Positions 26,701-37,622 of a stretch of 64,000 nucleotides of DNA are shown piece after piece; the stretch's first letter is position 1; every line of letters starts with the position of its first letter. A model generated the notes under the pieces. It had not been told where the DNA came from. It did not search any database and saw nothing but the letters and a program-made list of their open reading frames with translations. The translations under genes were made by a program, and so were the position numbers. The DNA is from Bolinopsis microptera (taxonomy: Eukaryota > Ctenophora > Tentaculata > Lobata > Bolinopsidae). The stretch lies in assembly GCF_026151205.1 (NCBI RefSeq), contig NC_087075.1, positions 4,890,858-4,954,857 on the forward strand, in the 5' to 3' direction.

Positions 26701-29700
26701 AAATAAATGTCTTGCAACTTCACAATATCATTAAGGTATGATACGGGATATCTTTGTAATCAAATTTATATCCTGTAATTGAAAACGTATCATATTTTCA
26801 AGGCCAGGTTACTTGGAGGAAATCAATTCTTCGTGACCCAAGTTTCAAGATGTCGTATAAATTTGTAGTGTTCGTTTTTATAACTGTCGTTATAACGGTT
26901 AAACCGAGTCATGCTGCTTCGGATACAGGTACGTGTGATATGTAATTTGTAATTTGTAATTTGTATTTGTAATATTAATATTATCATGTAATCTGTAATT
27001 TGTAATTTGCTTGTATATTTTTCTACTCATTGGCCACATTAGCATGATATACTTCATCATTTACTTTATTTTAGAGGAGATCGTGAGGACTGATTATCTA
27101 ATCTCCAACTGCAAGCTTTTAGTGTTAATAAGATGTGGTCCTTTCGAATTCAGACTCGCTGCAAAGACCAGAAGTAGTTTTTGACTGAAACCTCTGTTTT
27201 AAAGGTGTCATGTGAAGTATTTTCCAGTATGCTATCAAATTTATTTCAGTGGTTCAGTACGGAATAACTTACTCCATTGGAGATCACCGGTACGCACGAA
27301 CTAGAAATTCTCAGTATGTTAAAATAAAAGGAACAAGCGGAGAGACAGATGAAATGCTATGTGAAACAGATTTCTATGTTAACAACCAAGATGTTTTGTG
27401 TGTTTTTGGGAGTTATGTTGACATAGGGGAGTATAGATGTGTGTCGTTGAGGACTGGAGGAAGTGATGGACTATTACTTGCTAAGGTAATGTAAACAACC
27501 AAGTGTTAGATGATTTTATTAGCTAGCTTGTAAAAACGTGAGCTTACGGTCTCATGGTCAGTATACATCCACATCTGCCCAAGTTTGATCATTTTCTGTC
27601 AGTCAAATAATATCAAATCGTAATCCTAGTTATGTCAGGAGGGGGTTTTTACGTTTTTAGAAACATATTCAGTGATACAACGGGTAGTTTGTTAAATGTT
27701 CCTCAAACAACCCAGGTGAAGGTGCAAATAGACGGTATAGAGGCTGACACGATTATGCCTCAACACGATGAAGATTACATAGGTCTGGACGATGGTGAAA
27801 CTATGGAATTCTGCTTAGAAGGTAAGCATTCAACTACCCTTCATTTCCCTCTTTTCTTTTCCCCATTCTCCTCCATCAGCAAACCAGATCTGGAGCTGTA
27901 AGTCCCAGATCTGGTTTGACTGTATTAAAGGACCAGTTAACTGAAAAATTTGTAGTCTCCAATTTGGCTAAGATTTAAATCAGCTGTGACAAACTGGTAA
28001 AGAATCGTATCGCCGAAAGAACCAACTCTCTAGCGTACGTGTAACGCGTGTTATTGCAATAATAAGCTGTGGCCTCGTGACGTCACGAAGTCCCTCAGTG
28101 CGCGCTGGCATAGCGTAATACGTTGCAAATGTTTATCGTTGTCATTAAAACACGTGTTACTCACTCAAATTTTAGAATTATGACTATTACCCGAGTTCTC
28201 CAAAATCCTTATAGTTTTGGCTATCATCCTAACTAAAGGAATAGCTGATTGGATGTACAGTGCTCACGTCATGATTTTAAACAGTGATATAGGTTCTTGG
28301 ACAGAGGCGGGTGAATGTACGGTTAGAAAGTTTCTGCTATTACAGTTCTTATGTCATATTATGTGATAATTTTGGATTGTTTTCATTGCTTAATTACACA
28401 AGCAGGGAGACTGTACTGAATATTTTTCCCCAGTCCATGAAACTCTAACGAATTTAAAAGGATCTAGATAAGTAGGAGCTAGTTTGTTCAATTCCGAGAG
28501 CAATTATATTTATAGCATAGCGAAATTTCTAACTTTAATCTGCATGTGTCAGCCAGTACAGGAGACAAGAAGTCTGGCTACTTTACGGCCGTTCCTCTGG
28601 GACCATTAGTAGAAGTAGCTTCTATCAGAACAGTGCCGTGGGAACAGAATTCCCGCCAAAATACCCGGTCTACCAAATAGTAATAGTGATTGGAGTGTAC
28701 GGTGTGCGGTGTGTTACAGTTTTGAATTATACTTCGGCTTACCTAGTTGTTATCCTAATTGCATTATCATCGGTACATAACATAAATAAACTACTGGTAA
28801 GTTTAAATACCAAGTGCAAACGTGTTCAGTCAATCGACCCACTGAACAAATATAGAATTTCCAAGATCCTATTATTCTTTGGCCATATATTAATACGGCA
28901 CGATCGATTGTTAGATGGTTAAACGACCAACGTTAATCTATACAATTCTAAAACTATGAGCTAGCACTTTAATCTAAAAATACACTTTTTATATTACTCC
29001 TGATTTTTACATTTCACGTAAAACATTGTCGCCACAGGTTGATCATGGACACTAACAGCTTAATTTGAGATAAATGACTATGAGTTTCTCTAAAGTTAAC
29101 TCTAAAGTTGTGTAATCCAGTCATTTATGGTCATTTATGGAAATGAACCTGCAAATGTTCAGATACTCACGAAACTTTGCACAGGGGGTGATGCAACGAC
29201 CATTAATGACCATTAATGACCATTAATGACCATTAATGACCATTAATGACAATGTCAGTTTTGCCAAAATTTCAAATACTGACATTAATGGTCATGTTTT
29301 TTTTCGCACTTCCTGGAACAAGAAGGACGGACACGAGGACCACTTAGAACCTACCTAAAGTTAACTAACAATAAGTAGACGGTACTTTACGTCTTGGAAG
29401 GGGATGAAAAGTTAATTTTACAACTTTCTCAAACACTGATATTACTACATATTACAACTAACCCAATTATACCATAACAACAACGTTCTCCCAATCTAAA
29501 TTTATTATTGAACCATCCTGGGTCTTCACCCAACACTGGGAAGACATATCGTGCTCAATACAGATCGCCACCGCAGGTCTTCTCTCTCCCGACTGAGCAT
29601 TTCCTTTTCTTTGTGATGCTTTAGATGTCTTAACAGATATAGAAAGCACTTTGCCCTGCACAACCGTGCGCCTTCTTTTTTCATCCTTGCCTGTTATGAG

Positions 29701-32700
29701 TATACCAGTTATTGTTCCACCAACTTGCACCTCTTGAGCGTTGCATAGCTCTGGTTCTGCTAAACCTTTACAGACTGGGCGATACAACCCAATACTTGTA
29801 TCCAAGGCAAGACCAAAAAATCTTTTCCTTCGGCTTTTCGCACCAAAGTTGGTCTTGCCTTGGTTACAATATTTGGTCACGACCTTAGTGGAGCTATCAA
29901 CCAGCTCTTCGTCCTCATAATCAGAAAAATTGTCTTCACTCTCATGGTCTGATTCATCATCTGATTGTTGTTCACTACCATATGAGAGTGGAAATTGGAG
30001 ACTCCGCCGTCTTTCAGAAATAACATTTCCATTATCACCTGAAAGATACGAACTTCCATAACTAGAAGAGGAAACAAAGAGTTCCTCTCCAATCTTAAAT
30101 CCTCTTTTTAAGCTTTGGATTATAAGGTTACTCATCTTGACCGAACCTCCAAAATCAACAGCAATCTTTTTCTCTGGATGTTTGCTCCACTCAGAACAAA
30201 AGAGTGTCTTCCCCCGGGTATGAGCGGTTTTATGAACACTTGTACCACATTCAACATCAAGCGTATTCTCCACCTCTAATAGTCGGTTGTAACGACCCAT
30301 GGCTTCAGGGACTCTTGTAGAGTCGATTTGTGTGCGTCTACCGGAGTGCCGCCCAACCCTGATTCGAGCGAAGAGTTGTTCATTTTGATCAGACGATAAA
30401 AACCACGGTACTACTGGTGCTTTGGGGTGATTACAAATCAAGTCGACAAAATACAAGACAAGTCCGTTAGCTGCGGTTATTAAGTCTTTGAAGCTTTCTC
30501 TAGTTATGAAGTTCTCGCTGGTATTTAATTTCTTCGAGTGTTCTCCCCACAGAGTGAAGAACGTGAAAACAGTCCACGCATTTTCAGCTCTTTCTGAAAC
30601 AGTCAGCGATTTGTCATAAAACGCTGCCAGGAGCAAAAACCCGGCCTTAAGATAGGCCGAGAGGCTCAGAAATCCTGCTTGTTTTAGAACATCCCATGTA
30701 GCCGTTAGCTCTGCAGCACACTGCGGGTTTTGTCTATCAGAGTGCTGCAGAGTTGTAAGGGATACAGAGTCTCTGAATTCTTCACTTTCCGTAGCGAGTT
30801 TAAGAATCATCCCCCAGTTTAGGGTGAATTTCGTGTCTTTGATCGAATCAGAATCGGCCATTATGATGAATCTAGTACTGAGGTAATGGAGACAGTTAAC
30901 CAGTTTTTTCAACTCATGACAGATGTCCTGCATGGGAAAGTTTCCTGTTTTGTTGAAGTAAAATACTGGCGGGTACTCCAACTTCGACAGCTCGCTCTGA
31001 CTGGCTGTTTTGATCCGTTCATCTGTATTGACCTAAGCCGCTGATCTCCGTACGAAACATGATTTCTCCCCTCAATTAGTCAAGGCTACTGCCAGATATT
31101 TCAAAATTTGAGATATCTTATGACCATTAATGACCATTAATGACCATTAATGACCATTAATGACCATTAATGACCATTAATGACCATTAATGACCATTAA
31201 TGACAATGTCAGTTTCGGAAAAATCTCAAATACTGACATTAATGGTCGTTGCATTACCCCCTTTGCACAGACCTTCCCGAAGGTATGAATAAACGATTTT
31301 CGTTTGGAGACATTTTTTTGACAGTGGAGAAAACCCAGGAGGGCCACGCCCATATTGACCCAATAACGTAACCGACCCCTTGCTTCTGAAGGTCGTAGAG
31401 ACTTCAAAATAGGCTTAAACGAAGCCACATATGCATGTTTATATAGGAGTTATTGAGCAACACATGGCCCAAAATCCTTACTTTTCGAGAAATTCGCCAA
31501 AAACCATTTTGAGCGTGGTGCTGAGCCCATTTTCGATAGGATCGTGATAGAGTCTTTAGACAGGGTGCAAAAGAACCGCAATTAGCATATTAATATATGA
31601 CTTACGAACAAACATATGCCTTAAAGTGCTTACTTTTTCAGTTATTGGCGAAAAACTGATTTTCGGTTCCAGAAATCATGCAAAACTATGGGTATCTGGT
31701 AAATTGGGCTATGAAGGCTCTAAAGGTTTTTGAATGTGTGCAAATTGTGCAGAATGGCCATGTTTATATACAACTTATGAAGCAACATGTACCCTAAATT
31801 ACTTACTTTTCGAGTTATTCGGGGAAAAACATTGTATTATGTCCATTTTCTACCTGTAAAATACATTCTCACGAGCTCCTCTGCGCGCGCAAGGGACTTC
31901 GTGACGTCATCGCCAAAATAATACAAACGCTATTTACACGTGTTAGAGAGCAGTTAGAGATTTAGGAATTTCGACTCGTTGCTTAGTTTGCTATTTGTCA
32001 CAATCTGTCAAAATATGAGTATAACTTTTTTTTCAGTTAACTGGTCCTTTAAACAATTAAAGTAAAAGATGCTACATCTTGAAACAAATTACAGAATAAT
32101 AAAAGTAATTTTAATTATGTTATTTTTCCTCATCAACTTTATTTTAGCGGTTCAGTACGGTATAACTTACTCGATTGGAGATCACCGGTACGCACGAACT
32201 AGAAATTCTCAGTATGTTAAAATAAAAGGAACAAGCGGAGAGACAGATGAAATGCTATGTGAAACAGATTTCTATGTTAACAACCAAGAAGTTTTGTGTG
32301 TTTTTGAGAGTTATGTTGACATAGGGGAGTATAGATGTGTGTCGTTGAGGACTGGAGGAAGTGATGGACTATTTCTTGCTAAGGTTTTGTAAAGCAAGAT
32401 GTGTAAATAATGCAAATGGCGCCATACATTTTTAAGCGATTTATTTATAACTAAGCAGATCTGAGCACGCATCTATGATCTATCCAAGTTGCCAAGTTTT
32501 CTAAATTATAAATGAACCCAGGTGAAGGTACAAATAGACGGTATAGAGGCTGACACGATTATGCCTGACGACGATGAGGATTACATAGGTCTGGACGATG
32601 CTGAAACGAAGGAGTTTTGTTTAAATGGTAAGAAAAAGTCCCTTCTCTTCCTAACCTCCTTTCTAAACTAACGCTATAGTAATTAGTAATAATTTGAATT

Positions 32701-35700
32701 AGATCGCTTAAAGTTGATCCTTAAAGTTGTAATCATCGCCAGAGACCCATGCAGTCACAACTTTTATAACAGTGAATAGTTGATCTGTCCTTCCTCACCC
32801 TAGGTGCTCCTGAAGATAGTCCTGAAGATGATCCAACTAGAACTGAGATAAGCACGGTAGGTAGGTACCAGCTCTAAAACTTGGGGTCTATTATACATGA
32901 TTATAATGCTGCTGAATGCTAAACAGCATAGTTTTTAACCTTATGCAGGACACTTTCAAAATCAACGTAGAATCGTTTTTTTGCACTTAAGGACACACAA
33001 AATCCTAAATTTTGCAGTGCGACCCTCTAGTCTCAGAAAGTTGGTTGCAGGTCCCTCTTTTTTATTGAGTTACCTCAAAATTGAGTTTCAATCGAGAGAA
33101 CTCACATTAATCAGGGTTTAAATAAGTAAACGGGAATCTTGTAAGATGGGAAAATGCAAAGGGAAATGCCCAAAAAATAGCTAAGAACATTTATCGGTTC
33201 TGATAAATCGAAACAAGAAAATTCAAAGCAAAGTAAATCTTGCGGTAAATTTAAAATTAACCTTTACATTTTAAGAAATTAAAGGATGAGGGGACCTTAG
33301 AAAAAGTTTTTTTCTCGTGCAAATCCTTTTATCACATTAATCGTATAAACCACTTTAGTGGAATCCGCAAAGTTGTATTTCATTCGCGCGCCGAGATATC
33401 CAGCCAAAACAATTTGAACCTGTGACGTCAATTATGTGAGTTGCTCTGATCCGCGCATATAGAAATACAGGTAAAATGAGCGTGCGGGCCGACTAAATTA
33501 CTAATTAAGAATAAATTAACAATTTACGATACTAACGAGCCTATAACCAATGGAGAGGAGACTTTTTATGACCGGTTGAAAAAAGAATTATCACCCCACG
33601 ATAACCATGAGCCGAGATACACCTGGAATAAGATTGAAGTCACACAGAAAGGCATGTAAATTATGTATATTTATAGCTCCCAACGTAACACCTAGCAACT
33701 CCCTGTTTCGTACCACAGTTGATATATCAACATGTCATATCAACACAACACGGTCCTAATAAAAATGGATCGGGTAGGTATGAAATGCATGTCTTCATTC
33801 CAGTTGGACAAGCACCAAGCACCAAGCTTTTAAGTTCTAACTCACTATGTGACACTACTTATACCGTAAGCAAGATTTGCAACTATTACACCAAGCAATA
33901 TTATACCAAGCATAGCAGACGAACACATCCACATTCGTTACGCTTTACACTCAAGTCACAGCAAACGAAAACGGTAAATCATAAATGAGTGTACAACTAA
34001 AGGCCGGTACACGCGCAGTGTCAAACCGCACGTGCCTACTCAGATAGGACTAGAGGCGCCAAGGGCCAGCTAGTAAAATGTCTTCTACTACATCATACAT
34101 TCTTTTTAATTGTGTCCATATCGGGTTTCAAACAAGTCAAAACAAAATAGCAGTTTGTGGTTTAGTTAGCGGATGCTACTTATCTTTGCTATTTATAAAT
34201 AGAAATACCTACTACAACTACAAGAAAGCCTTTCTGAGTTACATTTAACTATTATTATTAAAGAGAATTATTCGTAACTTAGACTAATTCAGTGCAACCA
34301 AAGATACCGCTCTCGCAAACGCCAAAGGTAACACGACGTAATTAAAACAGAACAGAACAAAATGTTGACACGAGCAAAGGGTGCGCGCGCACGTTGGTCT
34401 TAACACATAAGTGACGTCACAGCCCAAAATTGCTATCAGCCAATAGGAGCGCGGCGTGATATTGCACGAATTATCGATTTCACAGTCCGGCGTATTTTTT
34501 GATTCTACACACTTTCACAGGACTTAAACGCGAATATTTGGAAGTAAATTCTAAGGTCCCCTCATCCTTTAAGTTCAAATTCAACGTACCCTGGCAGCAT
34601 CAAAGATATCTTCAGAGTTGTTCAACTCAGGGAACTGGAAACCTTCTACCTTCAGCGCATCAAACGCCTCCTTCACAGAGTTGTAACGGTATTCTCCTTT
34701 AAAGACTTCATTCCAGGAAGCCACCAGGGACAGCACTTTAGTTCGCACTGTGGCATAACCGGTCTGAAATAGTGCATCTTGTTGCTTTTGAATGCGTATC
34801 TCGGACGATTCAAGAGTGACTTAGTATTAGTGTTTACTCAAATTTTGACAGTAATTTCATGCTTGGAGAAAGAAAATTTATAAGAAATTTACAAGAGTGG
34901 CCATTACTTTATTGAATACACAAGACTTGAGATCCTGAGGATAGCTTAAGTTTAGAAATAATAATTAGGAAATAATAGAATTAAATGAATACAATTTCAA
35001 TGCTTTTGGAATTTGGAGGTAGGAGATATTACTATACCATGAACTGATGAAAGGCCCAGCATAAACCGACGAAAAAGAATTATTGGTACTTTCTACTTTT
35101 CTAGCCTCAATGCGATTACAGATTATATATCAATTGCAAGATTGCAGGCTTCAAAGAATAGGAAATAGCGTCCAATCCCGTCTTAATAACCTATGTATAA
35201 TGCTTTAGAATGTAAGGAAAAGGACCCAATCACTTGATAAACTTGAGGTAGCATTTTTCAAAGCGGTCTTGTGCAATGTACATAAGAGCATAAGGTTATG
35301 CTCGGGCTGATTTTTCATCTATCTTCCAAAGTAGTCTATCAATGGTACATACTGCTCAAATCACCACTGCACCAAATCAGATTCAAGATTGCAAGAACAA
35401 AATGCTTTATTAAAATAAACACACTCACCCTGACAAGCTCTTTCAGTTCCTCTAGAAACTCATACTGGGTGACTTGCTCGTGCATTGGCTGTCCACAGTT
35501 CTTAACCAGGCATTCCAGTACTAGCAGAGAGTTCATTACAACTTGGGAGTTCCTGTGAAACAGGAGCTTGCGTATTGCTGATAGGGCCGAGCTTGTTGAG
35601 ATCTGGGGGTCATGGTAGAAGTGAAGATGAAGTCTATTTCCATGGTGATTACATCAGTTTTAGAATAAGAGATACTTCGTAGTATACAGCTCACTTATTA

Positions 35701-36633
35701 CTTAATGGAGTCATGTAGTCATGTAGTTTCCATGATCTGAGCTGACAGTTGGAATTTGTGAAGTTAAATTTGGATGTGAAATGAAAGTGAAGTGGAATGG
35801 AATTCAAGGAATACAAGGAATACAAATTTCAAATCTTTAAAAGCTTCAAGAGTAATTACTGTCAAGGTAATATTAACATCATAACGCCATTTCTCGCCCC
35901 ACTCCATGATAATAATATTAACCAAGAATGAAATTTCACGATACTTAGACTTGTTTTTATTTAATTAACTTAGATTTTACTTTCTAGATTTAATATTAAT
36001 ACAATTTACTAAAGAAAGAAAAATTTTGAAAAGAATAATTTTGTTTACAGTCCCCTTTTTGTTGCTTGAGCCAGGCCACTTTGAACTCGTTGTTGCGTGA
36101 GAAGACTGTGAAATGTAACATAAAGTGAAATGTAACGTGAAATATGAAATGTGAAGTGAAATGTGAAGTGAAATGTGGTGCGAAATGTTAAGTGAAATAT
36201 GAAACGTAAAGCGAAATGCGGAGTGAAATGTGAAATTTGGTGCTTAATGTAAAGTGAAATATGAAACGTAAAGTGAAATGCGAAATGTAAAGTGAAATGT
36301 CAAGTGAAATGTGGTATGTAAGTTTACGTACCTCTTGCTGCCTAACAAGGTCGCACATAGCCAGCATGCCCATCCAATCTGGCTCCGTGACCTGCTCATC
36401 TGTTGCTTTACCTGCAACATACCTTTATCAGTGATAAAACAATACACTGACAACTCACTTTGTATTTCAAAAATGTATAATTTGGATCGGTACAGATTAC
36501 CACATTAAGGTATTAATTTATTAATCAATTTTGTGTGTACGATCCTGTTTGATAACAATAATTTTAAAAGGTTGTAAAAACACTTTTACTTACTGAGTAA
36601 TCTCTCGAATGTAGATCCACCAAAAATGGGCAT
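20745..36633 (-). CDS. HGS: Hrs, ESCRT-0 subunit (VHS-FYVE-UIM protein), 15 exons
   Basis: Hrs sorts ubiquitinated cargo on early endosomes. Exons in order: 36594-36633, 36332-36411, 35429-35602, 34590-34763, 25128-25283, 24829-24975, 24376-24483, 23833-23967, 23420-23515, 23049-23160, 22583-22775, 22346-22447, 21826-21978, 21058-21606, 20745-20921. The start MPIFGGSTFERLLSKATDE matches the VHS N-terminus, and LVKNCGQ and VEGFQFPEL are VHS landmarks. The FYVE domain has RKHHCRNCGQIFCAEC; then an Ala-rich linker, UIM, an ESCRT-0 helical core (QTLLASLTALHPKLV, MREEHLEKV), a Q/P tail and a terminal DLISF clathrin box. About 798 residues, close to vertebrate Hrs. Exon 22583-22775 is one base short of keeping frame (near 22694), and the UIM exon carries several indels and lacks a usable donor; the second copy at 52168-52275 has it intact. 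The 9.3-kb fourth intron hosts another gene. Confidence 0.95.
21190..21440 (-). repeat. Coding minisatellite (MGQPPQ repeats) in Hrs
   Basis: Units of 21 or 24 bp encode MGQPPQS, MGQPPQQS, MVQPPQN and similar, about eleven times in a row within the penultimate Hrs exon. The frame is open throughout. Adjacent DNA units are almost identical, suggesting recent unit gain by slippage. Confidence 0.9.
23165..23285. repeat. Tandem repeat AAGTAACAAAT in Hrs intron
   Basis: About nine units of AAGTAACAAAT or AAGTAACAAATAT lie just upstream of the acceptor of the exon ending at 23160 (minus strand). Confidence 0.9.
23982..24180. repeat. Simple repeat GTTGTTA in Hrs intron
   Basis: A continuous run of GTTGTTA and GTTGTTG units about 200 bp long, directly upstream of the acceptor for the exon starting at 23967. 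Confidence 0.95.
25328..26022. mobile_element. TTAA-flanked foldback element (perfect long palindrome)
   Basis: Two arms of about 340 bp are almost perfect inverted copies meeting near 25675. The ends are GGCCAGAGGGGGGG and its complement, with TTAA on both sides (25324-25327, 26023-26026). The second copy of this region keeps a single TTAA at 57921-57924 in ...CGTAATTAAGCG..., so this is an insertion with TTAA duplication. The two 79-residue open frames on opposite strands are the same sequence read in the two arms and are not a gene. Confidence 0.93.
26502..26710. mobile_element. Hairpin MITE, copy 1
   Basis: Stem arms of about 75 bp (CATTTATTTATTATTATTAC to GACAGCATGAG... and complement) flank a loop of roughly 60 bp. 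The same structure is at 58795-59004 in the second copy, so it predates the duplication. No coding capacity. Confidence 0.8.
26850..32877 (+). CDS. Secreted protein with two tandem PLAT-like modules, nested in Hrs intron (copy 1)
   Basis: Six exons join in phase: 26850-26928, 27250-27485, 27716-27821, 32148-32383, 32522-32627, 32804-32877 (837 bp, 278 residues). The start MSYKFVVFVFITVVITVKP is a signal peptide. Two modules follow, each from a 236-bp and a 106-bp exon: VQYGITYSIGDHRYARTRNS... to VDIGEYRCVSLRTGGSDG, then VQIDGIEADTIMP...EFCLEG. Each has four cysteines. The pattern resembles PLAT/LH2-type beta sandwiches (tentative; no exact family recognised). The tail is acidic (GAPEDSPEDDPTRTEIST) and ends VGRYQL-stop. 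The gene lies on the strand opposite Hrs, wholly within its fourth intron, and its third intron holds a 4.1-kb TTAA transposon. The donor after 32383 is GTTTTG, weaker than the GTAATG of the first module. Function unknown; extracellular by signal peptide. Confidence 0.8.
29184..31261 (-). mobile_element. DNA transposon with 8-bp TSD and subterminal hairpin arrays (nested)
   Basis: A 2,078-bp element begins GGGGGTGATGCAACGACC and ends with the near-complement GGTCGTTGCATTACCCCC. The 8-bp duplication TTTGCACA flanks it (29176-29183, 31262-31269). Just inside each end is a hairpin: decamers CATTAATGAC (five on the left, eight on the right), AATGTCAGTTT, and the closing arm ACTGACATTAATGGTC. The hairpin modules are in the same orientation at both ends. 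An 8-bp duplication fits hAT or P superfamilies. It carries one long frame on the minus strand. Confidence 0.92.
29467..30981 (-). CDS. Putative transposase-derived protein of the nested element
   Basis: An open frame of 504 residues fills most of the 2.08-kb element. The start at 30981 is the first ATG in the frame. Midway, WFLSSDQNEQLFARIRVG resembles the conserved S-D-x2-E-x2-F-x2-IR patch in the C-terminal half of P-element/THAP9 transposases, a weak similarity. After it come a Ser/Asp/Glu-rich stretch (about residues 325-365) and a basic patch SRRKRF. No N-terminal DNA-binding domain (THAP or zinc finger) is present, so the protein is short for an autonomous transposase and probably N-terminally truncated or internally deleted. 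No hAT dimerisation motif was seen. No stops interrupt it, suggesting a fairly young copy. Confidence 0.6.
   Translation of the reverse strand: MEYPPVFYFNKTGNFPMQDICHELKKLVNCLHYLSTRFIIMADSDSIKDTKFTLNWGMILKLATESEEFRDSVSLTTLQHSDRQNPQCAAELTATWDVLKQAGFLSLSAYLKAGFLLLAAFYDKSLTVSERAENAWTVFTFFTLWGEHSKKLNTSENFITRESFKDLITAANGLVLYFVDLICNHPKAPVVPWFLSSDQNEQLFARIRVGRHSGRRTQIDSTRVPEAMGRYNRLLEVENTLDVECGTSVHKTAHTRGKTLFCSEWSKHPEKKIAVDFGGSVKMSNLIIQSLKRGFKIGEELFVSSSSYGSSYLSGDNGNVISERRRSLQFPLSYGSEQQSDDESDHESEDNFSDYEDEELVDSSTKVVTKYCNQGKTNFGAKSRRKRFFGLALDTSIGLYRPVCKGLAEPELCNAQEVQVGGTITGILITGKDEKRRRTVVQGKVLSISVKTSKASQRKGNAQSGERRPAVAICIEHDMSSQCWVKTQDGSIINLDWENVVVMV
33283..34568 (-). mobile_element. TTAA-flanked non-autonomous DNA element, family 1, copy 2
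   Basis: A 1,286-bp element with perfect ends AGGATGAGGGGACCTTAGAA and complement, flanked by TTAA at 33279-33282 and 34569-34572. It is the inverted relative of 12597-13918, lies in the same Hrs intron only 22 bp from the VHS exon, and has no readable transposase. Confidence 0.93.
35785..36110 (+). repeat. Dispersed repeat in Hrs intron, relative at 50417
   Basis: The block from TTCAAGGAATACAAGGAATA to TTGAGCCAGGCCACTTTGAA and TCGTTGTTGCGTGAGAAG recurs diverged at 50417-50665 in the same orientation. Nothing coding; kind of element unknown. Confidence 0.6.
36115..36315. repeat. Minisatellite GTGAAATGTAAA in Hrs intron
   Basis: About 200 bp of imperfect GTGAAATGTAAA/GTGAAATATGAA units end just downstream of the donor of the 36332-36411 exon. 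Confidence 0.9.
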
Positions 36634-36639
36634 CCTAGT

Positions 36640-37622
36640 TGGCTACAAAGTATGTTTAATGTTTATAAGATGATAGCAATCTAAAGGATACCAACAGTAT
36701 TTATAAAGAATGAAATTGTAGTTAGATGGTATAAACATAATCTTTCTTATTTTTATATTAAACTAATTTATTTGCCAAAGCCTGAACATAAACTATTACA
36801 TTAGGTAATTCTAAATTCTGATACGTCGTAAATCTGTAAAACTGAAAAATTATTAGTTGCATGACTTAATAAGTACACATTTTCACGGTCTTTTAACTTT
36901 GTGTGACCTCAATTCCAGGCTCTTATTATACTGAGGGTCCTGACTCCTAGTACAGAGCTTAAAAGATCATGTCCACTGGAATAGGGAGGAAAATGCAGCT
37001 GCTAACCAGTAAATATTGAACAATTTGCCGTAAAATGAGTTAACACTTAATAACTAAACTTCTCTTTGTCAAAAGAATGATAGATCCAGGACCAGCGTTG
37101 ACTGTTCGTGATTCCAGCTGCCTGTGATTCTGAGAGATTTGTCAAATAGCTTCATCACAATGTCCCTGCCACCATCTGGTTCCCTTAACTGAGGGTTCTA
37201 AACTGACAGCCATTGTTTATCTTTAAAGTAGCCTCACTCTCACCTCCATCCCACCTGTTACCAGTCGCAACTTACTTTAAATTCAAGGCTCATGTATATT
37301 TCCACTCTTTTCCACCTATATTATATTCTTATTAATTTAACACTGTTTCCTTTATTTACAACCCTCTTGATCTTCTGTCCTATGGCACCAGCCCCATGTG
37401 AATAAACTAGGTTTTAAGACCCTGCAGCACCTCTAAAGATAAAAATAAATAGACATGGTCAATAACGAAGTTATAACAGTGCTAATTTCACTCTTCACAG
37501 CACCTGTGCTCTTAGTTTCAATAAATAGCGATTTCCACCCTCATACTCCACTAATTAGAGTGGGTATTTAAGCCTGTTCTTTCGCCACATTTTACTTGCG
37601 TCGTATATTTTTCGTTTCATCT
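36640..37622. promoter_or_regulatory. Divergent intergenic region between Hrs and RNase T2
   Basis: Hrs starts leftward at 36633 and RNase T2 rightward at 37623, leaving 989 bp. A TATA-like GTATTTAAGCC (37564-37574) lies about 50 bp before the RNase T2 start codon. An AG at the minus-strand position just before the Hrs ATG may be a 5'-UTR acceptor. A 41-codon minus-strand frame (about 37075-37195) has no proven splice context. The stretch with GTGAATAAACTAG near 37400 looks like old repeat sequence. Confidence 0.45.

Larger units (their letters stand above)
27929..32048. mobile_element. TTAA-flanked DNA transposon, family 2 (4.1 kb, with nested element)
   Basis: The ends are AGGACCAGTTAACTGAAAAA and its inverted complement, flanked by TTAA at 27925-27928 and 32049-32052. 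The second copy of the region has the unoccupied site around 60213 (GACTGTATTAAACTATTAAAG), proving insertion here. Without the nested element at 29184-31261 it is about 2 kb. No transposase is readable in its own parts, so it looks non-autonomous. It sits in intron 3 of the secreted two-module gene. The end starts AGGA like family 1 at 12597 and 33283. Confidence 0.93.

Noticed and set aside
32383..32392. Stop directly after the second module (KVL-stop)
   Set aside because: Reading on gives a stop, but the in-phase 106-bp exon at 32522 has the same partner as in module one, and both copies keep it open, so splicing at GTTTTG is preferred.
37070..37195. Minus-strand 41-codon frame (REPDGGRDIVMKLFDKSL) as an exon
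   Set aside because: A possible acceptor precedes it but no partner exon or family was found; kept only as a note in the intergenic entry.
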